A stretch of 34,438 nucleotides of DNA from Aureispira sp. CCB-QB1 (GTDB lineage Bacteria; Bacteroidota; Bacteroidia; Chitinophagales; Saprospiraceae): positions 1 through 34,438 of the forward strand of contig NZ_JHBV01000034.1 of the NCBI RefSeq assembly GCF_000724545.1, in the 5' to 3' direction. The position numbers and the translations under genes are program-made. Shown in pieces: positions 19,092 to 28,250 of this stretch (position 1 is its first letter; every line of letters begins with the position of its first letter). The notes under the pieces are model-generated. The model ran no database searches. It saw only the letters and a list, made by a program, of their open reading frames with translations, and was not told where the DNA came from.

Positions 19092-20135
19092 TTAGTCACT
19101 CTTCTCAAACAAAAAAGCCCCTTCTTTTACCAACAAGCTCACCCGATTATTAACAGCGTGTTCCCGTCTAGAGCAATTAACTCCATCAACACAATCATTT
19201 AAAATTTCATCTTCTCCTTTTAATTCAAAAACATACTGATTAACAGACACCCCCCGCTCTATCAGCTCTGCCTCTACTGTTTCCTTTCGTTTTTTACTAA
19301 GAATTAAATTTAATCGATCACTTTTTCGAGCATCTGTATGAATCTGAATTTCTATTTTCACATTAGGATTATCTCGAAGAATTCGAGTTAAAGTATCCAA
19401 CCATATTTCACCTGAAAGTCGAACGGTTCGATCTATAAATTTCAAATTATACGCCTCTAAATCTAAAACATCTCCAGCTCTATAATTAGGTTTGGGCGCA
19501 TTGGGTACAAAATTATAAACAAAGGGTATATTTCCAGAACCTGCACTAAGATCTTTCTTTTCGATACTTACTAGAGTATCCATCACACCTTCTATGACCA
19601 CGTGCAATTCATAATCATTTCCTTTTACTGCCTTGATATCATAATCACCTGTAGCATCCAATACCTCTGTTCTTGTATAATTAGTTATTTTATTTTTTAA
19701 AGTAACCGTTCCCGTTTTTCCCTTAGGCATCACGATATTTCCTTTGATAGAGATAATATTTCTAGGACGTAGACTGATGCCCTTTTTATTTTGCTGGGTA
19801 CGAGAAAAGTTTGCCGTTTTAACTTTTGATAACTGGGTATAAAAACCATCTTTTGATGTTTGTATCAAATAGCTTTTATCAGGTATCAAAGAAACAGTAA
19901 TGACTCCAGCTGTGTCCGAGACAAATTCTCCTATAAATGTACTAACAGGTCGTTTTTGATTGCCAAAATCTTCTTGAAGTGTCAACGCCACCTTGGCACC
20001 ATGCACAGGTGCTTCAAATGCAGCATTGCCAATATAAATAGCCGTTGGAACAGTAGAAGTACCATTCTGTGCTATTGACCATTGAGCAATCAGTCCTACA
20101 AAAAAAACGATATGTATTCGTATAAGTCTGTACAT
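19092..20135 (-). CDS. OmpA-family protein with Ig-like/carboxypeptidase-regulatory-like N-terminal part
   Basis: A 347-residue protein with a signal peptide (about 1-22, ending IAQ). Residues about 28-205 contain two beta-rich segments resembling carboxypeptidase-regulatory-like or SdrD-type folds (PTAIYIGN...PVHGAKVAL and ISIKGNIVMPKGKTGTV). Residues about 225-342 are an OmpA C-terminal domain with IQIHTDARKSDRLNLILSKKR and a final NNRVSLLV, expected to bind peptidoglycan in the periplasm. Its ATG shares one base with the stop of the TPR-CHAT gene upstream (TAATG), so the two are translationally coupled and probably act together. No membrane barrel is visible. A structural periplasmic role is inferred; the exact function is unknown. 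Confidence 0.82.
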   Translation of the reverse strand: MYRLIRIHIVFFVGLIAQWSIAQNGTSTVPTAIYIGNAAFEAPVHGAKVALTLQEDFGNQKRPVSTFIGEFVSDTAGVITVSLIPDKSYLIQTSKDGFYTQLSKVKTANFSRTQQNKKGISLRPRNIISIKGNIVMPKGKTGTVTLKNKITNYTRTEVLDATGDYDIKAVKGNDYELHVVIEGVMDTLVSIEKKDLSAGSGNIPFVYNFVPNAPKPNYRAGDVLDLEAYNLKFIDRTVRLSGEIWLDTLTRILRDNPNVKIEIQIHTDARKSDRLNLILSKKRKETVEAELIERGVSVNQYVFELKGEDEILNDCVDGVNCSRREHAVNNRVSLLVKEGAFLFEKSD

Positions 20136-23100
20136 TAGTCTGTTCTTTTGTTCTTAAAGAAGGATACTCCAACTATTAATATTAATAATACAAGTCCTCC
20201 AATAGCCCAAGTTGTCCAAGCCCACCCTGAAGAGATTGTTTGCAAGCTATGCAATTGATCTGGTGTTCCGACTAAAATTAAGCCGCTCCAAAAATAAGGA
20301 ACACAAATTAGTCCAGATCCTGCATCTAAAAAGTTTAACTTAGCTTTTTGCAATGCTTCAGCCTTAGGCAATCCCCTCATTAAATTTCTATAAAAATTCT
20401 CCATCAAAATCTGGGTAGCTTGATCCGATACAGGCCACAGCGTCATAGCAATATTAGGGCACCCTGCATATGCAAATCCTCTTGCTACAGACATGGCTCC
20501 TTCTCCTTTTTGTATCGTACCAACTCCTGTATTACAAGCACTTAATGCTACCAACTCTGCATTTAATTGCATATTATACAACTCATAAGTATGCAACAAA
20601 CCATCTTCTACATCGTCCCCCAACAATACCAAACTAGAATACAATGGATATTTATGATTCAAAATACCATGAGTAGCAAAATGCAGCACCCCATAATTTT
20701 GTCCCTCTGCTTTAAAGATAGCTTCCGTTGCCGAAAAAGCATCGTAAACCTTACCATGCGTTAGTTTTCCAATCGTATTCACCTCTATGGCAGCATTCTC
20801 CAAAGGTGTCAACAACAAATCTTCATATTTGCTTTGTTTTTCTCGATTAGAGACTGTAAAAGATTCTACTTTAGAAAAATCTGGTGCAAACCCCAAAAAG
20901 CCTTCAGGCACGTTCGAATAATCGTGTTCCTTTGCATCCAAATACAAAGTTGCGGAGTAGTTATAAGTCACAGATGCTTTTCGGATCAAATAAGGTACCT
21001 CTTTGTATATATCATAATTCTTGTTATCTCCTCCCCCAAAAGATTGTGAAAGATTCGCAGTTGGAACCAATTCAAAAGGCAAATAATTCAATTCAGCATC
21101 AGGAATAACAACAATAAATTTTTTGTCCAAATATTTTTCAATAGGTTGTATCAACGTCTCGTAAAAGATATTACTATACTTAATGAAATCGTCCATTTTC
21201 TCTCCTTTCAGAGAACGAATATACCGCTGTACAGATTTTTTTAGTGGCTTTGGAGTTCGCATACACTTGTAAACAATTAACTCTTTATGCACTAAAATAA
21301 CATGAATAAAAGAATCTACAATAGCATAATTTAAAAGAACATCATCCTTTCCCATCCGTTCTTGTAGTGCCTCACAACTAATTGGTTGTTGCTTGTATTT
21401 CATGCTATAATATTCTGGATAGGTTTTTTCAATATAATCCAAATACTTAGGATACTCTTCTTCTACTTGCGCCAAATTTGCTTCTAATTTTTCTAAGCGC
21501 ACCTTATCCATTTTTCTTCCCTGCTTAGCCTCGTAATAAATCTCTCCACTCAAATAAGCAATATCTGTTTTTAGTTTATTCTCTTTTTCCACCACCCAAT
21601 CAGGCACCCTAGAAACCTTCTGTGCTCTTAATTGCTGTACAGCTTGTAACAACAAAGCACTTTTAGAGGTCTCGATATAAACAAACAATTGATGCAAATA
21701 AGCTTTGCTTTTTGTTTTGCCATACAATGCACTTACCGTCTGAATCGCTTGGTGGCTAATCAGCTGAGACAATTCCGACAGTTCGTACTTAGCGCCCTCT
21801 GTTCGATAACTTGCTCTAAGTTTGACCAACATACTCATTGCCAAATCTGAAACATTTAATGCTCGTTGCAACTCTTGCTCTGTTCCTGTCCCATTGCCAT
21901 TATAATACAAATACAATACAGATGCTTTTGTAATCGTAGAGTGCAGCAATTCATACGGATATTGCCCCTCGGCAGGATTCGGCAAATCATCTCCTTTTAT
22001 TATTCGAGCCCCTGTTACGGTAGAAGCATTGATCGAACGATTAATAAAAGACAAAGCCCGTCCATAAGCTTTATTTTGAATCGCAATTTCACTAATAAAT
22101 CGAGTTGCTTCAGCAACCAAAGCATGTTTTTCGGGATACACACTTTGCATCAAATCGAGTGCCTTGTTGTAGAAAATTTCTGATTTGTCATAATTGCGAG
22201 CAGAAAAATATAGATTCCCTTTGGCCATATAAATCTCTATCCTTGCAACGTCTTGTTCACTCCTCGAAAATTTATTGATTAAACGTTCTGCTCGTTCATA
22301 ATTCAGCAAAGCAATGTTAAAGTTTTCGCTCAATGCATTGTTTCCCAAATGCTCAATTGCCTCCAATGCATAGTTTTCTAATTCTTGTTCCAAAGTCCAA
22401 TCATCCGAAATGTTTTCGACTGTCTTTTTATACCAATACAAAGACTTTCCTGTAATTTCTAATTTTTGACAGATTTTTCCCTGTTGCAAAAGACCATCAT
22501 AAATATCTTTGGGAGCTCCTCCTATTTCCAATTGAATTGACAAAGCTTCTCCATTTTGTTCCAAGGCATCTTGATAATCCTTTATACTCATGGCTATTGT
22601 CGCTAACATAGCTTTCGTTTCTGCCCGTTCTTTGGGCGACAAATCATATTCCAAAGCACTTTTTAAGTGCTCATAAGCCGTTTCGTATTCAGTATATTTA
22701 TAATAAGAACGCCCTGTTTTAAAATCTAATTCTCCACGTTCACTAGAATCTGCTTGATTCAGCATTTTTCTATATTTGGCAGCAGCATCTTTGGGACTTA
22801 AAACATTATCGTATAAACTCCCCGCCTTCTTTTTATATTGATTGGTTAAATCTTGGTTCGTATCTTCTAATTTTTCGGAAGCATCAATCAAATCTTCATA
22901 CGCCGTTAGAGCCCCTTGTTTGTTTCCTTGTTTGAGATAAAGTTCCCCTAAACTTTGTTGCAATTCAATATTAAAAATAGGAGAAAGATAATCTGGATTT
23001 TTTTTGGCAACTATTTCTGCCTCTTTTAAAAATGTATTGGCTTCTTTTTGTTCGTCGTAATACAGATGATATTTTCCCAAACACAATCTCAAATAAGCAC

Positions 23101-23437
23101 GTGTCGCTTCGTTGTGTTTGGATTGTTCATTATAAAGTTCTTCTGCTCTTCTAAATGCTCGAAACGCCTCTTTCGGTTTGTCTTTATTTAGTAACACTAT
23201 GGCTTCCATTGCTTTGGCAGCGATATAACCGTCTACTTCACCACTATTTTCATAACGTTTAGCAGACCGCTCAAAAGTAGCTTCTCCTGCTTTTAAATTA
23301 CCTTTATAAAACTTATTTTCAGCATTTCTAAATACATTATAAGCTCCTTTGCTCTTTCCTGTTGAAGGCAACTGAGCATTCGTAATAGGGGTATAAAATA
23401 AAAAAAACAGGACGATAAATTTGACGTATATCTTCAT
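20135..23437 (-). CDS. TPR-CHAT protein: putative membrane-anchored, caspase-like protease
   Basis: A 1,100-residue protein. It starts with a signal peptide (about 1-22, ending TNAQ), continues with many TPR-like helical repeats (about 30-480) and helical linkers, and ends in a CHAT domain (about 760-1050). The caspase-type dyad is intact: His923 in HFATHG and Cys968 in LSACNTG, followed by KGEGAMSVARGF and TLWPVSDQAT. A single membrane helix lies at about 1074-1094 with a positive tail KNKRTD. Signal peptide plus C-terminal anchor predict that the TPR and CHAT parts face the periplasm, unlike the cytoplasmic CHAT proteases known from CRISPR-linked systems. TPRs usually bind a partner and may gate the protease. 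It is coupled to the OmpA gene by a one-base overlap. The fold and active site are clear; substrate and biological role are unknown. Confidence 0.87.
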   Translation of the reverse strand: MKIYVKFIVLFFLFYTPITNAQLPSTGKSKGAYNVFRNAENKFYKGNLKAGEATFERSAKRYENSGEVDGYIAAKAMEAIVLLNKDKPKEAFRAFRRAEELYNEQSKHNEATRAYLRLCLGKYHLYYDEQKEANTFLKEAEIVAKKNPDYLSPIFNIELQQSLGELYLKQGNKQGALTAYEDLIDASEKLEDTNQDLTNQYKKKAGSLYDNVLSPKDAAAKYRKMLNQADSSERGELDFKTGRSYYKYTEYETAYEHLKSALEYDLSPKERAETKAMLATIAMSIKDYQDALEQNGEALSIQLEIGGAPKDIYDGLLQQGKICQKLEITGKSLYWYKKTVENISDDWTLEQELENYALEAIEHLGNNALSENFNIALLNYERAERLINKFSRSEQDVARIEIYMAKGNLYFSARNYDKSEIFYNKALDLMQSVYPEKHALVAEATRFISEIAIQNKAYGRALSFINRSINASTVTGARIIKGDDLPNPAEGQYPYELLHSTITKASVLYLYYNGNGTGTEQELQRALNVSDLAMSMLVKLRASYRTEGAKYELSELSQLISHQAIQTVSALYGKTKSKAYLHQLFVYIETSKSALLLQAVQQLRAQKVSRVPDWVVEKENKLKTDIAYLSGEIYYEAKQGRKMDKVRLEKLEANLAQVEEEYPKYLDYIEKTYPEYYSMKYKQQPISCEALQERMGKDDVLLNYAIVDSFIHVILVHKELIVYKCMRTPKPLKKSVQRYIRSLKGEKMDDFIKYSNIFYETLIQPIEKYLDKKFIVVIPDAELNYLPFELVPTANLSQSFGGGDNKNYDIYKEVPYLIRKASVTYNYSATLYLDAKEHDYSNVPEGFLGFAPDFSKVESFTVSNREKQSKYEDLLLTPLENAAIEVNTIGKLTHGKVYDAFSATEAIFKAEGQNYGVLHFATHGILNHKYPLYSSLVLLGDDVEDGLLHTYELYNMQLNAELVALSACNTGVGTIQKGEGAMSVARGFAYAGCPNIAMTLWPVSDQATQILMENFYRNLMRGLPKAEALQKAKLNFLDAGSGLICVPYFWSGLILVGTPDQLHSLQTISSGWAWTTWAIGGLVLLILIVGVSFFKNKRTD

Positions 23438-23490
23438 TATATATTACAATTACAACAATGCTTCTTTTCTAGTATGGGGACGTGTAGAAT

Positions 23491-23498
23491 CAAACATA
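23491..23498 (-). promoter_or_regulatory. Candidate -7 box for the TPR-CHAT/OmpA operon
   Basis: Plus-strand CAAACATA reads TATGTTTG on the minus strand, an exact TAnnTTTG box about 54 bp before the start codon at 23437. No good -33 TTTG is seen at the usual distance, so support is moderate. The rest of the divergent gap 23438-24093 is AT-rich and shows no gene. Confidence 0.4.
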
Positions 23499-24010
23499 AA
23501 AGTTACACTTAATTTGAATAAAATTGGTAAAATCCTTGTTTTTTTTATCCAAAACAAGTACAATTGCCTACCTAAGATTGAAGTCTATCAAAGAGTTTTT
23601 TTATAATATGTTTAAATATTTTTGCCACCTGATAGTCAATATAATATTCAATTCATGAATAAAATTTAAACAACCACTATTCCATTTATAAAAAAGCGCT
23701 TTTTTTATCAACAATCAATTATTTGAACAAGTTTTTCAAATTACCTTTTTATTAATATAAAATTCCATAAATCCACGAAGTACTGATTACAAATAACAAC
23801 CAATAATCAAGTTGTTATCAAATGAAATTTTGTGGTTTTTGCGTTGGTATACATCACACCAATGAATAGTACGTTGCTATTTTCTATTCATGTTTGATAA
23901 TTACTCAACGTTCAAAGAAATTTAATACAAAGATGCTACGAAAAAACTAAATCAACAAATTAAGTATAAAGACAAAAGCTACTCTTTTCTAAAATAGTTT
24001 TTTATGAGCG

Positions 24011-24018
24011 TACTTTTG
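24011..24018 (+). promoter_or_regulatory. Candidate -7 box for thymidine kinase
   Basis: TACTTTTG fits TAnnTTTG exactly, though no clear -33 box is present. Transcription from it would start near 24025. That is downstream of an in-frame ATG at 24004 and about 70 nt upstream of the ATG at 24094, which favours the latter as the true start. Confidence 0.35.
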
Positions 24019-24093
24019 AGCATTTGTTTAGATTCCTGTTATGGTAGCTTTTCTATAAATCAAAAATCTGGTAAAGATTGCAACTATTCTATT

Positions 24094-24702
24094 ATGTCTG
24101 GTAAATTAAGTTTAATTCTAGGTCCTATGTTTTCGGGCAAAAGCACCATTTTGTTAACACGATATAGACGCTATCAAATTGGGGGCAAAGCCTGCTTACT
24201 CATCAAATACGCCAAAGATCAACGTTACAGTGGTTCTGAAGAAATGCTGGTAACACACGATCAAATTAGCTACAAAGCAACTTCCTGCCACAAATTAGAA
24301 GAAGTCCATGACCTTATCCAAGATTATGATGTTATTTGCATTGATGAAATTCAGTTTTACCCCGATGCTAGCAAATACTGTGATGCTTGGGCCAATGCTG
24401 GCAAAATTGTAGAAGTCTGTGGTCTAAATGGGGATTATCGCAGAAAACCTTTTGAACAAATTAGCCTTCTAATTCCTTTGTCAGATGACATTAGTTACGT
24501 TACAGCAGTTTGCAAAGCAACAGGAAACGATGCCCCTTTTACCATGCGACTATCCAAAGAAAAGAAACAAGAAGTGATTGGAAGCACAGATAAATACCAA
24601 GCTGTTTCTAGAGAACGTTACCTGCAAGGTACAACTGAAAAATCTAGCACTACACAAAAACCTAAAGCAGCTGCCGCTGGTCTTAACCAAGAAAAAGCAT
24701 AA
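24094..24702 (+). CDS. tdk: Thymidine kinase (TK1-like, type II)
   Basis: Phosphorylates thymidine to dTMP in the pyrimidine salvage pathway, in the cytoplasm. Counting from ATG 24094 (202 residues): Walker A GPMFSGKS at 10-17, KYAKDQRY near 38-45, THD near 54, and IDEIQF at 83-88 with the catalytic Glu85. These are hallmarks of the TK1 family. The start at 24094 is chosen because MSGKLSLILGPMFSGKS begins as the family does; an in-frame ATG at 24004 would add 30 residues with no family match. The structural zinc site is largely lost: of four expected Cys, only Cys130 remains, with Thr133, Ser162 and Arg165 in place of the others. The C-terminal tail (about 170-202) is low-complexity. The gene is monocistronic and ends at a strong hairpin shared with its convergent neighbour. 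Confidence 0.93.
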   Translation: MSGKLSLILGPMFSGKSTILLTRYRRYQIGGKACLLIKYAKDQRYSGSEEMLVTHDQISYKATSCHKLEEVHDLIQDYDVICIDEIQFYPDASKYCDAWANAGKIVEVCGLNGDYRRKPFEQISLLIPLSDDISYVTAVCKATGNDAPFTMRLSKEKKQEVIGSTDKYQAVSRERYLQGTTEKSSTTQKPKAAAAGLNQEKA

Positions 24703-24736
24703 ACTTTTTTGCACGACGAATTGCTATTACAAACAT

Positions 24737-24771
24737 AAAAGCCATAAGCTCCAAAAGAGCTTATGGCTTTT
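24737..24771. terminator. Bidirectional terminator between thymidine kinase and the T9SS propeller protein
   Basis: A perfect 15-bp inverted repeat (24737-24751 with 24757-24771) around a 5-nt loop CAAAA, with A-runs on the left and T-runs on the right. It lies between two convergent genes (stops at 24702 and 24794), so it can terminate transcripts from both sides. Confidence 0.9.
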
Positions 24772-24793
24772 TGTTTATCGAAAATATCGACGA

Positions 24794-26830
24794 TTATTTA
24801 CGAATTTGAAGAACTTTACTTTCCTTGTAACTAGCACTTTGAACCGTAATCAAATACAATCCATTCGCCCAATTGGAAGTATTAAAACTCATCGTAGTTC
24901 TGTTATTCAATTGACTACTCATAACAACTCTTCCCAAAGCATCCGTCACCATGAAGGTGGCATCTGATCCTACGGTAGGTGGAATTTGTACATTTACAGA
25001 AGTAGACGCAGGGTTAGGATAAACAGCCAACTGTTCTTCTGATGCAGCTTTTACTACACTGGTAGTAACAGATGGAACTACTTTCTGAACCGTATGATTG
25101 ATACGATTAGTAAACCAAATATTACCTTCTGGACCAATTTTCAAACCTGTCAAGCCTGCTGCCCCTGTTGAAATTTTTCCTAAGTAAGCAACTGGATTAA
25201 CGCTAATGTCATAAAAACGAATATCTCCTGTTGTGTAATCTCCTACGATCAAACGATTCCCTATCAAATCGATACCACAAGGTCGTGTCAACCCAGTATC
25301 AATAACTGTTTCTGAAACCACATTTTCCATTTCGGAATATTCAGCAACTTGTTCAAGCGTCGGATTTAATGGATTTTTAACATTACCTGTATTGGTATTC
25401 ATTCGCAATACTCTATCGTTTCCTACATCTACAATATACAACCAACCAGAAGACTTATCTAAAATAAGGTGACTTGGAACATCACCATCCTTGGCAACTA
25501 CAACTTCAGTATAGCGTCGAATAATACCATCGCCATGATAATGTTGTCCTGGTCCGTGATCTTCTACAAAATCATAATATACAATATTATTAGCATTGCC
25601 ATCAAATAACCAATACGCATTGTCTTTGTGATGTGCAATCCCCATTCCATAAGGTGTCTCGTGCAACATATCCAAATGACTTCCATTCGTGCCAGGTCCT
25701 GCATTCTGTGCATAAATAGACATATCGCTAGACCATAACGTCGGTCCTGTGAAAGGTGCTCCACCATCATGATTAGCATCATAGACACCCGCTGATGTTC
25801 CCCAGTTGCCGTTTGTTCCAAAAGCTAATCCTGTTGGTAAAGACATAAAATGCCATGCATTGCCATCTCTCAACCAAAGACTAGATTGATTGGGCATCCC
25901 AGCATTAGAAATAGTTACTGTAGAACCTCCTGTAGACTCTGTATTTTCATTCAAAACCCAAAGTTCTTTTCTACTTAGAATGGTATGAAAATCCAAATCT
26001 GTTGGTTTATTGACTTGATTCGAGCTAGTTGCAATCGTTGAGAAAACAGGCGCTGAATTTAGGAAATCATCCATGATATTGGGAATCACGGTTCCTTGAT
26101 ATACATCCAATTGTATGCTAGAAGTATCATTGGATGGATACATATCAGCATTGCCATTATTAATACTATTTACCCAAACTTTTAACCCTTGAGGCCCTGT
26201 GTTTTGTGGAGACCACAACGTAGCAAATTTAATGTCGTACGTTTCAGATGGTGATACATTCAAAGAGGTAAAGTTCTCTGTTACAACAGGCTCTGTTCCT
26301 GCTTGATAGCTAATACTTAGCTCTGTAATAACTGTTGAGCTGATATTGGTTAAAGAACTTTTGACTTCTACTGTTTCGTCACTTCCAACGACAGGAAATG
26401 GGCTCTGTACTTTTCCCATCATAATATCATAAGATAATAGAGGGGCAAAAAATGTCATACTTTCAGAATTAGAAAAAGAGCCTCCTGAAGCAACTGTCAC
26501 ACCACTAATACTAACTGTATAAGAACCATTCCCACTAGAACAACAAATGCCATCTCCGTAACTATCTGATATTGTAAAAACGACTTGACTTCCCGTAGGT
26601 ACACAAACACTTGCATTAATAGGCGTTGTATTATTGTTCGTATAAGGACCTCCTGAAGCATATACCGTTCCTCCACCTGGTGATGTAAAATTCCATGTAG
26701 TTTCAGAACCATAATTATCGGGCACTAGGTTAAATAAAATCTCAGTCTCACCTGCTTGGCACTGTCCATTTGCAAGCTTAACAATTCCTAATGCCATTAA
26801 AAACATTAGACATAAGTTTAAACATTTCAT
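24794..26830 (-). CDS. Secreted NHL-like beta-propeller protein with type-A T9SS sorting domain
   Basis: A 678-residue protein. Signal peptide about 1-22 (ending ANGQ). Residues about 24-130 form a domain with DSYGDGICCSSGNGSY, seen in secreted Bacteroidota proteins. Residues about 140-245 look CARDB/Ig-like. Residues about 270-590 contain propeller-like segments (GWLYIVDVGNDRVLRM, RLIVGDYTTGDIRFYD, GNIWFTNRINHTVQKV) resembling NHL or SMP-30-type blades. The C-terminus (about 602-678) has AVYPNPAS..VNVQIP, DALGRVV and NGLYLITV, the T9SS type-A sorting domain that is cleaved as the protein is attached to the surface. This differs from the type-B domain on the giant adhesin. The ligand or enzyme activity is unknown; no catalytic motif was recognised. 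It is transcribed toward the shared terminator at 24737-24771 and appears monocistronic. Confidence 0.87.
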   Translation of the reverse strand: MKCLNLCLMFLMALGIVKLANGQCQAGETEILFNLVPDNYGSETTWNFTSPGGGTVYASGGPYTNNNTTPINASVCVPTGSQVVFTISDSYGDGICCSSGNGSYTVSISGVTVASGGSFSNSESMTFFAPLLSYDIMMGKVQSPFPVVGSDETVEVKSSLTNISSTVITELSISYQAGTEPVVTENFTSLNVSPSETYDIKFATLWSPQNTGPQGLKVWVNSINNGNADMYPSNDTSSIQLDVYQGTVIPNIMDDFLNSAPVFSTIATSSNQVNKPTDLDFHTILSRKELWVLNENTESTGGSTVTISNAGMPNQSSLWLRDGNAWHFMSLPTGLAFGTNGNWGTSAGVYDANHDGGAPFTGPTLWSSDMSIYAQNAGPGTNGSHLDMLHETPYGMGIAHHKDNAYWLFDGNANNIVYYDFVEDHGPGQHYHGDGIIRRYTEVVVAKDGDVPSHLILDKSSGWLYIVDVGNDRVLRMNTNTGNVKNPLNPTLEQVAEYSEMENVVSETVIDTGLTRPCGIDLIGNRLIVGDYTTGDIRFYDISVNPVAYLGKISTGAAGLTGLKIGPEGNIWFTNRINHTVQKVVPSVTTSVVKAASEEQLAVYPNPASTSVNVQIPPTVGSDATFMVTDALGRVVMSSQLNNRTTMSFNTSNWANGLYLITVQSASYKESKVLQIRK

Positions 26831-27374
26831 AATTAGTTATTAGTAGTTGACAATAAAATATTTCTATAGCAGCGAGGTATGCCAAATGTTATTTCACAAC
26901 AAGCAAGATTCATTTGAACTTACAAGGTATTGTTTTTCTATTACAAAAACGACACAAAAAAGCCTAACTATTTCAATTCAAACAATGCCTAAAAGGACAG
27001 ATAGCCAAATAAAATTCTTTCAACCAACTAGCACTTACTCAAACTATTGTTGGTAGAACGTATCAACCATTTCTATAAATGATATACTTTACAAGTCTAT
27101 ACAATTTTACTACCAAGAAACATTCATTTTTAGATTCAGTCTCCTATTAATAAAAGAAGTCACCAAGTAATATCCCAGACTTTTTCATTTTGGTTCGAAA
27201 TACTTCACAAAGTTTATTAACTTAGATAGCTTGTCTTGAATTTTAGCTTCTAACCTTGTAAAAAGAAGAAGCAACCTAGTTATTTTTTAAGATGTTAATT
27301 CGAATTAAACCGTTAATAGGTTATTATTTTCAACTCAAGCACTATTTCCTTTTATTTATTTTAAAACCTAATTT
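26831..27374. other. Divergent intergenic region, no gene seen
   Basis: AT-rich 544 bp between the divergently transcribed T9SS propeller gene and deoD. It should contain both promoters, but no convincing full TTTG...TAnnTTTG pair was found; the best deoD candidate is TAACCTTG at 27251-27258, one base off. A short open frame at 26847-27056 has no family features and is not called. Confidence 0.5.
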
Positions 27375-28070
27375 ATGAGTCTACATATTGGAGCCAAAGA
27401 AGGCCAAATTGCAGAAAAAGTATTGCTCCCCGGTGATCCACTCCGAGCAAAATGGGTTGCAGAAACTTTTCTAGAAACCCCCTTTTGTTATAACACTGTA
27501 AGAGGAATGAACGGTTATACGGGAACCTACAAAGGCAAAAAAGTCTCTGTACAAGGTACTGGAATGGGAATTCCCTCTACCTCTATCTATGTCAATGAAT
27601 TAATTTCTGGCTATGGTGCCAAGCAACTCATCCGAATTGGAACAGCAGGATCTTATCAAGCTGATTTAAAGGTTAGAGATGTTGTTTTAGCCATGTCTGC
27701 TTCTACCGATTCTGGAATCAACCGAAGAAGATTTAATGGTATGGATTTCGCTCCTACAGCAGATTTCACCTTATTCATGAATGCTGTCCGTGCAGCTGAA
27801 GCAAGGGGAATTCAAGTCAAAGCGGGGAATATTCTTTCTGCCGATGAATTCTATAATGATAATTTTGAATCCTACCAACATTGGGCTAAATATGGAGTAC
27901 TTTGTGTAGAAATGGAAACAGCTGCGATTTATACCTTAGCAGCTAAATTTGGAGTGCAAGCCTTGACCATCTTAACAATATCTGATGAGTTGGTCACAGG
28001 AATCGAATCAACAGCACAAGAACGGCAAGAAACTTTGAGTGAAATGGTAGAAATTGCCTTAAATATTTAA
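27375..28070 (+). CDS. deoD: Purine nucleoside phosphorylase, DeoD type
   Basis: Cleaves purine (deoxy)nucleosides with phosphate to give the free base and (deoxy)ribose-1-phosphate, in cytoplasmic purine salvage. The 231-residue length is close to the hexameric DeoD type. Motifs seen: HIGAKEG near the start, LPGDPLRAK (phosphate loop), [22 protein letters not shown] (phosphate/ribose contacts), VEMETAA (the paired Glu binding the ribose) and ISDELVTG with the catalytic Asp, followed by [10 protein letters not shown]. The start ATG at 27375 places HIGAKEG as in Escherichia coli DeoD. It appears to stand alone; a weak 7-bp inverted repeat lies at 28128-28151 after it. Confidence 0.95.
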   Translation: MSLHIGAKEGQIAEKVLLPGDPLRAKWVAETFLETPFCYNTVRGMNGYTGTYKGKKVSVQGTGMGIPSTSIYVNELISGYGAKQLIRIGTAGSYQADLKVRDVVLAMSASTDSGINRRRFNGMDFAPTADFTLFMNAVRAAEARGIQVKAGNILSADEFYNDNFESYQHWAKYGVLCVEMETAAIYTLAAKFGVQALTILTISDELVTGIESTAQERQETLSEMVEIALNI

Positions 28071-28250
28071 TTTATGTTTTTAACATAACAATAAGAGGAA
28101 TACATACAAACCATCCTTTAATATTAGACGTTTTTTAAAGTAACAAAACGTACTGCCAACTTGCTCTTTATTCCCGATTATTTATCTGTGAAATGAATGA
28201 TCATCAAGTTATAGTACATCAATCGTGTTCCTATTTAAAACAGAATTGTT

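Noticed and set aside
20135-23437. TPR-CHAT as part of a type III-E CRISPR (Craspase) or gasdermin defence system
   Set aside because: No gRAMP, CRISPR array, Cas gene or gasdermin-like gene is present, and the signal peptide points to the envelope.
24004-24093. Thymidine kinase starting at the upstream ATG 24004
   Set aside because: The extra 30 residues match nothing in the family, and a candidate promoter box would place the transcript start after this ATG.
24578-24967. 129-residue open frame spanning the thymidine kinase end and the terminator
   Set aside because: It overlaps two recognised genes and crosses a strong bidirectional terminator; its composition is not protein-like.
26847-27056. 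69-residue open frame between the T9SS propeller gene and deoD
   Set aside because: No family features or start context, and it lies in the divergent promoter region.
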